From positions 1 to 64,000 of the forward strand of contig NZ_FNGY01000015.1 of assembly GCF_900103665.1 (NCBI RefSeq): a DNA stretch of 64,000 nt. Direction: 5' to 3'. Below, in pieces: positions 32,756 to 42,133 of the stretch. The position numbers were made by a program, and so were the translations under genes. Origin of the DNA: Pedobacter steynii (GTDB lineage Bacteria; Bacteroidota; Bacteroidia; Sphingobacteriales; Sphingobacteriaceae). How positions within the stretch are numbered: the first letter of the stretch is position 1; every line of letters begins with the position of its first letter. The notes under the pieces were generated by a model, which saw only the letters and a list, made by a program, of their open reading frames with translations, did not search any database and was not told where the DNA came from.

Positions 32756-34306
32756 TTAAAAAATAATCACCTGATGTGTTGCTTTTATAGCCGGGTTTGA
32801 CTTTAATGAGACGGTAATCAGGACAATCCCTCTATAGTCTGTCTCGCCTGCCGTAAAGGAAACCGTTGCAGTACCGCCGACATTACTTGCGGAGCCATTT
32901 GAAAATATGCCAATTTGATTTCCTGATACATCAACAGCCTTGTAGTCGAATAAAAAATCCGGATTCGGATTTCCAATTGAGCGTTTGAGATTAATGGTGA
33001 GTGCAAGTGTATTGTTAAGCCCATGGGAAAGACTTGAATTTCCAGTGAGCAACATAAGGTCCGGATTGGCTTTTGTAAAGTTTACAGTAAGGTTTCGGGT
33101 AATGCTACCACAGGTTACCGTTACATATACCGGTCCTGGTGTATTATGCTTAAGGTATCCCGTTAGTTTGCCTTCGCTGTCAGCATTGATTGTTACCGGA
33201 TTTGAAACCTGGAAAGTACCTGCTGTTGAGGTAAAGGTTGCCTTTTTGTCTGCTGTAGCAAGGTTTTTATTGATACTCACAGGTATGGCAATCGTGCTAA
33301 CACCATCAGAAGGTATATTGTCTGTAAAGCTATCAATCTTAAATACATCGTCGGGCATAGGTTGTGTGAAAATAACTGTTTTGTTCGCAGTCGCTGTTAA
33401 TGAACCTGTGGCAACAATAGTAGCTGTGCCGATTATTGTTCCTTTCAGGTAGGTAAACGCATTTCCTGCAGCATCAATTGGCAGTATTACTGTTTTTTCG
33501 TTGTTTGAAAAAGTACCCAGATCAGTTTTAAGAGAGATGAAACGTTTGGCAGGATCTACATTTGGATCAATATGTGCTGAAATTTTCAATAAAGAAAAAC
33601 CATCAGCTACCAAACTCTCTGTCGCCGCATTTTCGAAATTAACCGCTCCAGAGGAAGTAAGGGTAACCATTTTTGCAACGCTAAAACTAAGATTGACTGC
33701 TTTGATATTTGCCGTTCCCGTTGTATTGGCTTTTAAATAAGCCACGGCTTTGCCTTCTATGGCGACAACCGATATCGTATTGGTATTATTTGTAAAAGTC
33801 CCAATATCGGTTGTAAATACGACCTCCCTTTTATCGGTAGGCGTTAATGGATCTATTTGTGCAGTTATTTTCAATGTAGTATTATTATCTGCCGTTAAGC
33901 TTTCTATGGCTGCATTCTCAAAGCTTATCCCACTAGGATAGCTGAAACTTACCTGGGTTGTTGCGGAGAAAGTTAATACTGTTGCTTTTACAGTCGCGGT
34001 ACCTGTTGAATTTGATTTTAGATAAACCTTTCCATTTCCATTTTGATCCACTGTAACGGTTATGGTAGCCAGCTTATTACTGAATGTTCCAACATCAGTT
34101 GTAACGGTGACCGTTCTTTTATCCCTATCTGAGTCCGTGCCAATATGCACTAACAATTCAAATTCATTTATGCCATTTGCAGGTTGGGGCGATGTTGATA
34201 CAGACGTTATTGTGATTACATCCGATAATAATAATGGTTCATCTTTACATCCTGAAAATAGCAACAGAAAAAGAAATGAAACGACAATTAATGGGTTCCT
34301 GTTCAT
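32756..34306 (-). CDS. Ig-like repeat lipoprotein of a three-gene surface operon
   Basis: The 516-residue lipoprotein (signal ending LLLFSGCKDE) is built from about five invasin/Big-like beta-sandwich repeats of roughly 90 residues. Each has the sequence form TDVGTFSN...ITV...G...YLKSNSTGTATVKA; copies are visible as TVTTDVGTFSN, VVFTTDIGTFTN, LKTDLGTFSN and FTSTAGTFQV. The last repeat differs. Such proteins project from the outer surface for adhesion or binding. Its ATG overlaps the stop of the preceding gene (ATGA), which couples translation. The operon ends at a strong terminator. Confidence 0.85.
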   Translation of the reverse strand: MNRNPLIVVSFLFLLLFSGCKDEPLLLSDVITITSVSTSPQPANGINEFELLVHIGTDSDRDKRTVTVTTDVGTFSNKLATITVTVDQNGNGKVYLKSNSTGTATVKATVLTFSATTQVSFSYPSGISFENAAIESLTADNNTTLKITAQIDPLTPTDKREVVFTTDIGTFTNNTNTISVVAIEGKAVAYLKANTTGTANIKAVNLSFSVAKMVTLTSSGAVNFENAATESLVADGFSLLKISAHIDPNVDPAKRFISLKTDLGTFSNNEKTVILPIDAAGNAFTYLKGTIIGTATIVATGSLTATANKTVIFTQPMPDDVFKIDSFTDNIPSDGVSTIAIPVSINKNLATADKKATFTSTAGTFQVSNPVTINADSEGKLTGYLKHNTPGPVYVTVTCGSITRNLTVNFTKANPDLMLLTGNSSLSHGLNNTLALTINLKRSIGNPNPDFLFDYKAVDVSGNQIGIFSNGSASNVGGTATVSFTAGETDYRGIVLITVSLKSNPAIKATHQVIIF

Positions 34307-34653
34307 GATATCGAAATTTTACAGCTTTTAATATCTCCGTTCAGGCCCTCTTTTGCCGTTACTTTTATGGTAAAAAAAGTATAGGCTTTGGGCCCCTCGC
34401 TTACTATTCGAACATCTTCATTGAAAACTGCAACGGCAGACCCCATTGTACCCTCGTAGGAAAATTGTTTGGTTCGCGTGCCATCGGCCTTTTTGAAATA
34501 CAGGTTGTTGGCTTTGGCTAAACTATAATTGATGATGTACTTTACCCCAACACTTGATGAAAGTGTAAAGTTTAATGAAACATCCTCCGGTGGGGTGATG
34601 CTACTTTTAGAGGGCTGGATTTTACTGAGTTGAAACGGCATATGAGAAAGCAT
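34303..34653 (-). CDS. Small beta-rich protein of the surface operon
   Basis: The 116-residue product is predicted to be mainly beta strand (VSLNFTLSSSVGVKYIINYS, AYTFFTIKVTAKEG) and ends in SCKISIS. It has no clear signal peptide and I do not recognise a family. Its start overlaps the stop of the upstream 549-residue gene as TAATG and its stop overlaps the next start as ATGA, so the three products are likely made in fixed proportion. It may be an adaptor between the other two, which is inference. Confidence 0.7.
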   Translation of the reverse strand: MLSHMPFQLSKIQPSKSSITPPEDVSLNFTLSSSVGVKYIINYSLAKANNLYFKKADGTRTKQFSYEGTMGSAVAVFNEDVRIVSEGPKAYTFFTIKVTAKEGLNGDIKSCKISIS

Positions 34654-36302
34654 TAAGGTTTAGTTGGTAGAGTGATTACATTAGCACCGAAAAGTTTATT
34701 GAAAACAGTATTTATCTGCAGGTCGATGGAAAGGGAAACAAAACCTAAACCCCGCACGGTGTTATTTGTATTTAGTGGATTGGGATTTAATCGGGTATGC
34801 CATATCACACCACCATTTACCTTTACAAAATCTGCAATTCTTATTCCCGCACCAGTAATCAGGTTAAATGTGCCCATGAGATCGTCTCTGTAGCCATCTT
34901 TTTTTAAAGTGATGTAGGTAAGTCCGAGCATGAGTGAAAAGCGACGGTCAAAATCCCTCAACTTAAATAGGTCTTTCATAAACAAAGGCCTGTCCTGGTT
35001 GATCGGCCTCAGATAAATATTTGTCCCCAGATAGGGAACCATTTTGGCGATTGAAGGCATAAGAGCGACCCCAATGTCAGCGGTGATGAATGAGTTCGAA
35101 CGGGTAACAAAATTATGGTTTATAGTGCTCGAATTAACTATAATTTCGTCTTCAAATGAATTGACCACAGCAGTAATGAAGTTGTTTGTTTCTGTGTTTG
35201 TTATCGTGATTGTATTGTTTATACTTTCTATATATTCATTAAAATTTCTTGCCAAATCTTCCAAGTGACCAATGAAGGTATTTTTGATATTGTTAAAAGG
35301 AGAACCGTCTTGAAATTGCGCCTTCTCAAGCTCTGCTTTAACATATTCTATTTGGTTGAGGTAGTTTTTCGCATTTTCCGGGTTAATGGCATTTTCACCT
35401 TTGGGATAGGAAAAAATGGACTTTAATGAGTTCACAACATTGTTCATTGCACTTACGTTCCCGGCGTTTTTGTCTGCTGAAGTTTTGTATCCGGATAGAA
35501 ATTTTGCCAGGGCTGTAGAATCGCCTTTAAGTGCATCAAAATTCATAGAGATGCTTTCCTGCTCATCAATCCTCTCCTCAAAGGCAAAAGCAACCTCTTC
35601 CATTGCCTTTAAAACAATTTTACGATTCATTTCACTTAAAGCTATTTCATCAATTTCCTGCCCGCTTCCCATCAGATCGACATTCAGCTGATTAATCGTA
35701 GCATACATGATTTCATCCATATCCTTTATGCTGAGTGAAACAACGCTGTTATCGGCCTTTTGATTTATTAGTTTTGGAATAATTTTGACTGCATGATTAA
35801 CCAGCTTCGTTTTTTCATCGTCTGATAATTTACGTTTGAATTTGAAGAAGAATGAGAAATTCCTGTTTGGTGGAAGCTCTTTGATAGAGAGTCTCCATTT
35901 GGCATCACTGCCATTGTTCTCCCAGAATGCATACATGCGACCATCCTCCCAGTCCTGATATCTTTTCTGTTCACTCGGATCAGGAAATTTTTCATTGTTT
36001 TTTATATCCTTCCTTACCTTATAAAAACATTCAATGCTAATAATCTTGTCTAAGGTTATTTTGCTGTTGACGCCTTGGGTACCGGCCAATATAAAGGGTA
36101 TATCAAAGGGAAGTATATCTGAAAATGACCTGCCTGAGATGTCGAGCGTAATTTCCGTCGCACCTATAAGTACGGCAGTTGAAGTTTTCGTAACCGTTTT
36201 CTGCTTGGTCACGACCTGGGCATCTACAGCAATGTGGCAAAAATAGAGTAGGAAAAAAACCTTGAAAAACAGGTTTCCCCCCGAAGGGACAAGATGTTTC
36301 AT
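34653..36302 (-). CDS. Secreted helical/barrel-like protein leading the surface operon
   Basis: The 549-residue protein has a signal peptide (VFFLLYFCHIAVDAQ). Residues 25-150 are beta-rich. About 150-390 are long, charged and helical (KIVLKAMEEVAFAFEERIDE, YLNQIEYVKAELEKAQF) and may form coiled coils. The last 130 residues have outer-membrane-barrel character: FITADIGVALMPSI, RFSLMLGLTYITLKKDGY, GAGIRIADFVKVNGG, LGFVSLSIDLQI. I know no family with this plan. It is the first gene of the three-gene coupled unit, so it probably anchors or secretes the Ig-repeat lipoprotein; this is inference. Confidence 0.75.
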   Translation of the reverse strand: MKHLVPSGGNLFFKVFFLLYFCHIAVDAQVVTKQKTVTKTSTAVLIGATEITLDISGRSFSDILPFDIPFILAGTQGVNSKITLDKIISIECFYKVRKDIKNNEKFPDPSEQKRYQDWEDGRMYAFWENNGSDAKWRLSIKELPPNRNFSFFFKFKRKLSDDEKTKLVNHAVKIIPKLINQKADNSVVSLSIKDMDEIMYATINQLNVDLMGSGQEIDEIALSEMNRKIVLKAMEEVAFAFEERIDEQESISMNFDALKGDSTALAKFLSGYKTSADKNAGNVSAMNNVVNSLKSIFSYPKGENAINPENAKNYLNQIEYVKAELEKAQFQDGSPFNNIKNTFIGHLEDLARNFNEYIESINNTITITNTETNNFITAVVNSFEDEIIVNSSTINHNFVTRSNSFITADIGVALMPSIAKMVPYLGTNIYLRPINQDRPLFMKDLFKLRDFDRRFSLMLGLTYITLKKDGYRDDLMGTFNLITGAGIRIADFVKVNGGVIWHTRLNPNPLNTNNTVRGLGFVSLSIDLQINTVFNKLFGANVITLPTKP

Positions 36303-36458
36303 GAGCGTTAATTTTTAGTTCCCCGATCAGGTCAATTGATCAGGTTACATGCTGAAGATAAGTATATTAGTTCTTAATTAACAAATCAATCTCAAAAAAA
36401 TTAACACTTAGACTTAGGATCTGAACATGATCAGGAAGTCATATACATAGAAAACGAT

Positions 36459-37079
36459 TTACTTCAAAGATGAAGATGTACGTAACCGGTTTCTTATTCT
36501 ACTTAACGATTCGGGCTTTACGCCGAGGTAGCTTGCAATATGATAGAGGGGAACGAATTGAAAAATCTCAGGTTTTGTTTTCATTAAATTCTCATAACGC
36601 TCGCCCGGGCTGGAGGAAAGGTAGTTATTTACTTCTGTTTTGTAATTTGAGTATTGCTTTTCGGTTTCTATCCTGCACATCGACTCTAATCGGGGAAATC
36701 TTCGAAACATCTCCTTTTCAACTTCGAAGGTAAAAATAGAAATGATACATTCAGATACGCACTCCCAGCTCACAGCACTTGGAACCTGGCTGGCATTGTT
36801 TTCATCATCAAAAAGACTATCACCCGGGGTATGAAAACCCACCGTCTTTTCTTCACCATCTTTGAGATAATATTCCCTGATGCATCCTTTAAACAAATGA
36901 TATGAAGCTTTGAGGAACTGACCTTCTTTTAAAAGGAATTCGCCTTTCTTAACTTTTTTAACAATAATTTTGTCTGCAAAAAAGTCTTTTTCTTCTTGTG
37001 TATTGTAATCTGAGCTTATTAAAGACTTCCTGATCTCTAACACCTCTTGGTCAAGATCTGTTGTATTATCAAATTTCAT
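36459..37079 (-). CDS. Crp/Fnr family transcriptional regulator
   Basis: The 206-residue protein has a cyclic-nucleotide-binding beta-roll (KVKKGEFLLKEGQFLKASYHL, ISIFTFEVEKEMFRRF) and a C-terminal winged helix (VPLYHIASYLGVKPESLSRIRNRL). No Fnr-type Cys cluster is present. Bacteroidota proteins of this type often control adjacent dehydrogenases. It is followed upstream on the strand by the alcohol-dehydrogenase gene with a 48-base gap, so they may be co-transcribed or regulated together. Confidence 0.88.
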   Translation of the reverse strand: MKFDNTTDLDQEVLEIRKSLISSDYNTQEEKDFFADKIIVKKVKKGEFLLKEGQFLKASYHLFKGCIREYYLKDGEEKTVGFHTPGDSLFDDENNASQVPSAVSWECVSECIISIFTFEVEKEMFRRFPRLESMCRIETEKQYSNYKTEVNNYLSSSPGERYENLMKTKPEIFQFVPLYHIASYLGVKPESLSRIRNRLRTSSSLK

Positions 37080-37127
37080 CCCTTAAAATTAGGATAATTC
37101 TGATATAACTCCATAAAGTTTAATTAG

Positions 37128-38099
37128 TTAGTCGAAAGTAATAATAACATTTCCCTTTTTTTGCCCGCTTAGCACATAATAGTAGGCTTTTTCGATGTCC
37201 TCAAATCTATATCTTCGATCTATCAAAGGAACAAACTCTCCATTCAAAACAAGTTCATGAATAAACTTCATGCTTCGTTTTATGGAGTAGGGCAATGCAA
37301 ATTTTACTTTTTTCCCTGCCATAAAAGGAGATAATAAAGCAAAGATTGGATTTTGCCAGTTTTCCCCTAGTTCAGACGATATATATATCCCTTTGGATTT
37401 CAGCAATGGCTTGCATTTTTTAAAGGTGCTTTTCCCAACTGCATCAAAAACATAGTCGAATTGCTCATTAATTGTAGTAAAATCTTCTTTTTGATAATCA
37501 ATTACCCTTTCTGCCCCTTGTGATTTTAGTACCTCTACAAATTCAGTTTCACAGGTTACGGTTACGCGAACCTTAAAATGCTTTAAAAATTGTAGAGTCG
37601 CATTGCCAATAGCCCCGGTTCCCCCATTAATAAGAATTCGATCTCCGGCATTCAACTTTAGATCTTTTAAGAAATAAAAAGCATAGTGTGCTCCCTCCAA
37701 GCTGGCTGCTGCTTGTTCGAAGGTCACATTTTCGGGCTTTTTAAGTACTGCTTTTTTTGTCGACACCGCTACATATTCAGCATGTGAACTTAAGCCCTCA
37801 TCAAAAAAGCCATAGGCATGGTCGCCAATTTCAAATTGGTCTACATTCTTACCCTTGTCTACAACTATTCCCGCAAAATCGGTTCCAGTTACCGGGCGAA
37901 CAGGTTCAAACAAGCCAATAAAAAGCCGTATTGCCCAAGGCTTTCCTGTAAGTACACCACAGTCTGTCCGGTTTACCGTAGTAGCCTTTACTTTCACTAA
38001 GATTTCGTCGTCGCCGAGCCCTGGCAAAGGTGCCCTGGCAATTTCCAGCAGATCGGGAGTACAGTATTCATACCTTATTGCAGCTTTCATCATATCCAT
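37128..38099 (-). CDS. Zinc-free NAD(P)-dependent alcohol dehydrogenase/quinone reductase
   Basis: The 323-residue medium-chain dehydrogenase has PVTGTDFAGIVVDKGKNVD, the cofactor motif ILINGGTGAIGNATLQFLKHF (about residues 155-175), VIDYQKEDFT, and the C-terminal RYRFEDIEKAYYYVLSGQK. The Cys and His zinc ligands of classic alcohol dehydrogenases are not evident, consistent with quinone-oxidoreductase relatives. It starts seven bases after the TonB-receptor gene ends and is co-transcribed with it. Substrate is unknown. Confidence 0.9.
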   Translation of the reverse strand: MDMMKAAIRYEYCTPDLLEIARAPLPGLGDDEILVKVKATTVNRTDCGVLTGKPWAIRLFIGLFEPVRPVTGTDFAGIVVDKGKNVDQFEIGDHAYGFFDEGLSSHAEYVAVSTKKAVLKKPENVTFEQAAASLEGAHYAFYFLKDLKLNAGDRILINGGTGAIGNATLQFLKHFKVRVTVTCETEFVEVLKSQGAERVIDYQKEDFTTINEQFDYVFDAVGKSTFKKCKPLLKSKGIYISSELGENWQNPIFALLSPFMAGKKVKFALPYSIKRSMKFIHELVLNGEFVPLIDRRYRFEDIEKAYYYVLSGQKKGNVIITFD

Positions 38100-38106
38100 T
38101 AATCAA

Positions 38107-40506
38107 TTAAAAATAAACCCTGTACATCAAATTAGGGAACACGGCCGACTGTTTCATGTAACCAACAGAGCCAGGTTCTCCAGGATCATAAAATTCTGTA
38201 AGTCGGCCTCTGTTATTTGTAACATTATCTATATTAAGAAAAATTTCGTGGGTTGCCCTTGGTTTGTTGATCTTATAACTAAACGACATCGTAATTTGGT
38301 ATATATCCTGGATGTCATTTTTATACGCCTTACTATAATCATAAAATCTATTGTTGGCGGGGTCTACAGCCAAATTCCCATCTGCAGCCCTTAACAACGG
38401 AATTATTTTTTTACCTCCTCCAAAAAATGCTCTGCTATTGAAGCTGATTGTCTTATTTTGCGCCTTCCCAAGTTTTGGGAAATCTTTACCAAAAAGAACA
38501 TTTACAAGGTAGTTTCCATTGAACCGTGTATTACGTTCGATCCCATCAAGAGCCTTGTAGGTCGAATTATATACTGAAGCATTCACGAGATAATAGAAAT
38601 TTTTGCTAAAGAAGCGTTCAACAGTTAATTCTACTCCATAGTTTTTACCACTTCCTTTGTTTACCAAATCAAGGTATTGAAAATCGAGACCCTCATTAAT
38701 AGTAGCGAATATATTCCCTTTAGAGTTTGCTACGGGCAGGTCATAAAGATCTTGATAATACGTTTCCAGCTTAACCATCATATTTTTACTAAAACGTTTC
38801 TCGTATCCCAGCACGAAATGATGCGCCTTTAATAAATCAAGGTCTTTATTAGGCTCTGTATTACTTCCGTCTGGTAATTTCACCTGGGTGTAATAATGGT
38901 GAATACTTTCCATTGTACTGTGTTTGCCATAGCCGGCACTTAGAACGCTGGTCTTACTTAGTTCCCAATTTAAAGAAAATCTTGGTTCGATGGTACTCTT
39001 GTTGTTCAGCAAAACATTCATGTTTTGCACACCAAATACAGTAGTCAACTTTTCATTAAATCTATACCTAAAACTAATGAAATTCCTAATTGTACTGATG
39101 TTTTTGTTAAAATTAACCAACGTAGACCTAACGTTCGTACTATCTCTGAACATACTTTGATTAAAATTGTAATCGAGCAACGCATATTTAGCGCCGACCT
39201 GTAGTTTAAGCTTCGAACCGAGTTTGTTGTTGTAAGTGATTTCGCCCCTGTATGTCGATCTTTTCAATCTGCCATTAAAATTTAGTTGATTACTTTCTGA
39301 AGCGCCGGTGTTGAAATTCTCGAAAACATCATCATCAATACCTTCGCTCGAGAAAGACAGTCCGGTATTAATATGGCTGTTTTTATTTATCGTCAAGGTA
39401 TGGTTCATGCCCAAATTCGCAAGGTGCGAACCTTTTTTGTAGTCTTCACCTATTTTGTCAGGCACGAACCTGTTTCCGGGTGTTTGCCACATGGCAGGCG
39501 ATACATCTTTAAACAAAAAATTACTGAGCCCTGCCAGGCCAAAAAAAGAAAATAGTCCAGCCTGCTTAGTGGGCAATACAACTTTAAAAGCGGCGTCCTG
39601 AAAATTTAATGAGCCGTTTAAACCGTCAACCAGTCCGAGATCGCTTAATAAGGAGATGGTAGAGTAGCGATAATTCACTAAAAAGGAACCTTTATAGCCC
39701 TTTTTAAATGGTCCTTCGAAGGTAAGCTCTGTGCCTAATACACCCAGACCGAATGTTGATTCAAATTTTTCGTTATTTCCTTGCCTTAGTTTAACATCAT
39801 ACACTCCAGACAATACATCTCCATATTCTGCTGAAAAAGCACCGGTATAAAAGTCTGAAGTTGCTAACAAGTTATTATTTAACGCACTAATAGAACCACC
39901 TACTGCACTTTGATCAGAAAAATGATTGGGATTTGTAATTTGCATCCCCTCTAACCGCCATTGAATATATTTAGGAGAGTTACCCCGCACAATAATATCA
40001 TTGCTACCATCCTGAGAACTGGTAACCCCGGCAAAATTAGACAAGATCCTCGATGGATCATTGAAACCACCTGCATATCTATTCGTCTGTTCCGGAGAAA
40101 TAGACCGGCCACTTACCAGGGTCATGTCATTTAAGGGTTGACCTTTGTTTTTATCGAAAGTTAAAACTATACCTTCCAGTTGAGCTACAGCTTCCTGCAT
40201 GTTTATATTTAATACGGTCTCCTTGCCCGAATTAACAACAATATTAGGAAGTATAATTTTTTCGTACCCCACGTTTGACACGTGTAAGGTAATTCTTCCA
40301 ATTGGCATATTGTTGAACCTAAAGCTCCCGTCTTTGTCGGTTAGTATAACTTTTAAAGGATGACTACCAGCGATGGTTATTGTGGCACCCTCTATAGGCT
40401 GCTTACTGTCTTGATCTGTTATTACTCCCCTCACAGTTTGATTGAAATTTTGGGAGAAAGCTGAGGTAAATAAGAAAAAGAAAATGATTGTACCTATTTG
40501 TTTCAT
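38107..40506 (-). CDS. TonB-dependent receptor
   Basis: The 799-residue protein has a signal peptide (IGTIIFFFLFTSAFSQN), a carboxypeptidase-regulatory-like N-domain (VRGVITDQDSKQPIEGATI), a plug domain (NDPSRILSNFAGVTSSQDGS, IIVRGNSPKYIQWRLEGMQI) and a long C-terminal beta barrel ending in a terminal Phe (NLMYRVYF). It is of the outer-membrane receptor type that imports ligands with TonB energy. No SusD partner is present. It leads an operon with the alcohol dehydrogenase and is divergent from the class A beta-lactamase. Confidence 0.92.
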   Translation of the reverse strand: MKQIGTIIFFFLFTSAFSQNFNQTVRGVITDQDSKQPIEGATITIAGSHPLKVILTDKDGSFRFNNMPIGRITLHVSNVGYEKIILPNIVVNSGKETVLNINMQEAVAQLEGIVLTFDKNKGQPLNDMTLVSGRSISPEQTNRYAGGFNDPSRILSNFAGVTSSQDGSNDIIVRGNSPKYIQWRLEGMQITNPNHFSDQSAVGGSISALNNNLLATSDFYTGAFSAEYGDVLSGVYDVKLRQGNNEKFESTFGLGVLGTELTFEGPFKKGYKGSFLVNYRYSTISLLSDLGLVDGLNGSLNFQDAAFKVVLPTKQAGLFSFFGLAGLSNFLFKDVSPAMWQTPGNRFVPDKIGEDYKKGSHLANLGMNHTLTINKNSHINTGLSFSSEGIDDDVFENFNTGASESNQLNFNGRLKRSTYRGEITYNNKLGSKLKLQVGAKYALLDYNFNQSMFRDSTNVRSTLVNFNKNISTIRNFISFRYRFNEKLTTVFGVQNMNVLLNNKSTIEPRFSLNWELSKTSVLSAGYGKHSTMESIHHYYTQVKLPDGSNTEPNKDLDLLKAHHFVLGYEKRFSKNMMVKLETYYQDLYDLPVANSKGNIFATINEGLDFQYLDLVNKGSGKNYGVELTVERFFSKNFYYLVNASVYNSTYKALDGIERNTRFNGNYLVNVLFGKDFPKLGKAQNKTISFNSRAFFGGGKKIIPLLRAADGNLAVDPANNRFYDYSKAYKNDIQDIYQITMSFSYKINKPRATHEIFLNIDNVTNNRGRLTEFYDPGEPGSVGYMKQSAVFPNLMYRVYF

Positions 40507-40611
40507 GTATATATGTTTTAAAAGACTGAGTGCAAAACAACTCTAACTTTTAAACATATTTCTTGACTTCGGTTATTAAATGAAAATCGCTGTGCGTTAA
40601 ATCAGTTTTTC

Positions 40612-40619
40612 TATTTTTG
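40612..40619 (+). promoter_or_regulatory. -7 element close to the beta-lactamase start
   Basis: TATTTTTG fits TAnnTTTG and ends only four bases before the ATG at 40624. If it is used, the mRNA would be leaderless or nearly so. No TTG -33 element is at the right distance. Confidence 0.35.
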
Positions 40620-40623
40620 CAAA

Positions 40624-41541
40624 ATGATCAAATTCAAAAATCTTAAGCCCATTTTCTTAACGTTAATGCTGGTCCCCCAGGTTATGTTCGCTCAGCAAAG
40701 CAAATCCATCTTACAATTACAGGAAAGGATAAAACACATTATCGATACTGCCGGAGGGAAAATTGGAGTAGGGGTAAAGGGAATGGATTTCAAAGGTGGT
40801 TTTGTCATCAACAATAACCATGGGTATCCAATGATGAGTGTTTTCAAATTCCCGCTTGCCTTTGCTATACTGGGCAAGGTAGATAAAGGGGAACTACAGC
40901 TTAGCCAGAAGTTCCATATGCCAAAGGAAACACTGGATACCAATACCTGGAGCCCGATGGTAAAAGATTTTCCCAATCAGGATCTTGACATGACCTTAGC
41001 CGATTTGCTAACTTATACAGTTTCAAAGAGTGATAACAATGCATGTGATTTTTTATATACCAAGGTAGCCGGCGGTCCTGCTGCAGTAAATCAATATCTC
41101 CATAATGCAGGTGTAAAAGAGATCTCTATTGTTTATACAGAAGGGGAGATGGAAAAGGATTGGGCATTACAATATAAAAACTGGTGTAAACCTGCTGCAG
41201 CACTTCAATTACTTCAACTGCTATACAACCAGAAATTACTTTCAAAATCGAGCAACGACTTTCTGATGCAGATAATGAGGGAATTACCTGATTGGGGCAA
41301 AAGGATTACCGTTCTTTTACCACCAGCAACTGAATTAATCCATAAAACTGGCGCATCAGGAGCAAACAAACAAGGGATAATGGCTGCTTTTAATGACATA
41401 GGTATCGTTACTCTGCCTGACGGCAAACATCTTGCTATTTCAGTCTTTGTTTCTGATTTTAAGACTCCGAAAGAAAGAGGTATCAACGTAATTGCCGCAA
41501 TTTCTAAAGAGATCTGGGATTATTACACAACAAAGCGTTAA
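40624..41541 (+). CDS. Class A beta-lactamase, A2-like subclass
   Basis: The 305-residue protein has a signal peptide (IFLTLMLVPQVMFAQQ) and all class A motifs: the nucleophile SxxK in MMSVFKFPLAFA (Ser at about 77), SDN in VSKSDNNACDF, the general-base Glu in YTEGEMEKD, and KTG in IHKTGASG. The MMSVFKFPLA block and QYKNWCKP are typical of the Bacteroidota A2 group that includes CfxA, CepA, VEB and PER. It should hydrolyse cephalosporins and penicillins. It is divergent from the TonB receptor with a 117-base gap. Confidence 0.95.
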   Translation: MIKFKNLKPIFLTLMLVPQVMFAQQSKSILQLQERIKHIIDTAGGKIGVGVKGMDFKGGFVINNNHGYPMMSVFKFPLAFAILGKVDKGELQLSQKFHMPKETLDTNTWSPMVKDFPNQDLDMTLADLLTYTVSKSDNNACDFLYTKVAGGPAAVNQYLHNAGVKEISIVYTEGEMEKDWALQYKNWCKPAAALQLLQLLYNQKLLSKSSNDFLMQIMRELPDWGKRITVLLPPATELIHKTGASGANKQGIMAAFNDIGIVTLPDGKHLAISVFVSDFKTPKERGINVIAAISKEIWDYYTTKR

Positions 41542-41698
41542 CCGGACCCGGTAAATATTTGTTTCTTTCAAAATATATTCATCCGGCAAGAAAGAAAAAG
41601 GATTTTTGGAATCCTGGTAAGTCTTTCACTGAGGTAGTTAGTTAATTTTTAGTTCGTATTTTTTTATATAAAATATATCACATAAATGAGATTTATTT

Positions 41699-41706
41699 TA
41701 TATTTG
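41699..41706 (+). promoter_or_regulatory. -7 element for the 41729 gene
   Basis: TATATTTG fits TAnnTTTG and ends 22 bases before the ATG at 41729. Confidence 0.45.
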
Positions 41707-41728
41707 CTACTCATTTAAAAAAAAACGT

Positions 41729-42073
41729 ATGAAAAAGTTATTAATGAGTATGGTAGCTGTGGCTTTAATGTCAACGGCTTCCTTCGCCAGCACTGGCGGA
41801 AAAAAATCAGTGAATGACAGGGCTGAAACAACAAATGTTTACGAAGCTGTTGTCGGCAAGTCCAATATGAAAATCGTTGGACAGGCTGAAGAAATCAAGC
41901 AGGGAAAAAAGATATTGTGCAGATTGACTGTAAAAGTATATAATGAGGGCGGTATACTTATGAGCACGAATGTGCACACTTATACCTGTTACGGAGCGGA
42001 CGATATGTTTTTCTCTAATTGTGGTCAGTACTTTAGTCACATGGTTCAGAGTTATAATAACTACTTAAATTAA
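41729..42073 (+). CDS. Small secreted protein of unknown function
   Basis: The 114-residue protein has a clear signal peptide (LLMSMVAVALMSTASFAS). The mature part is beta-rich with three Cys (KILCRLTVKVYN, YTCYGADDMFF, SNCGQYFSH). It has no recognised family. It is followed 14 bases after the stop by a strong intrinsic terminator, so it is probably transcribed alone or mostly so, although the GLPGLI gene lies just beyond. Confidence 0.75.
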   Translation: MKKLLMSMVAVALMSTASFASTGGKKSVNDRAETTNVYEAVVGKSNMKIVGQAEEIKQGKKILCRLTVKVYNEGGILMSTNVHTYTCYGADDMFFSNCGQYFSHMVQSYNNYLN

Positions 42074-42087
42074 ACCTCAACAATGAG

Positions 42088-42127
42088 CAAACAAAGCGAA
42101 CCTCTTGGTTCGCTTTGTTTGTTTTTT
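42088..42127 (+). terminator. Intrinsic terminator before the GLPGLI gene
   Basis: CAAACAAAGCGAACC and GGTTCGCTTTGTTTG form a perfect 15-pair stem with a four-base loop, followed by TTTTTT. It ends seven bases before the GLPGLI start, so readthrough would also limit GLPGLI expression. Confidence 0.9.
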
Positions 42128-42133
42128 AAGAAA

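Noticed and set aside
32985..33452. Plus-strand frame of 155 codons
   Set aside because: It is antisense to the repeated beta-sandwich coding sequence of the Ig-repeat lipoprotein; repeat structure explains the open frame.
37855..38394. Plus-strand frame of 179 codons
   Set aside because: It crosses the junction of the alcohol dehydrogenase and TonB-receptor genes on the opposite strand and shows no protein family.
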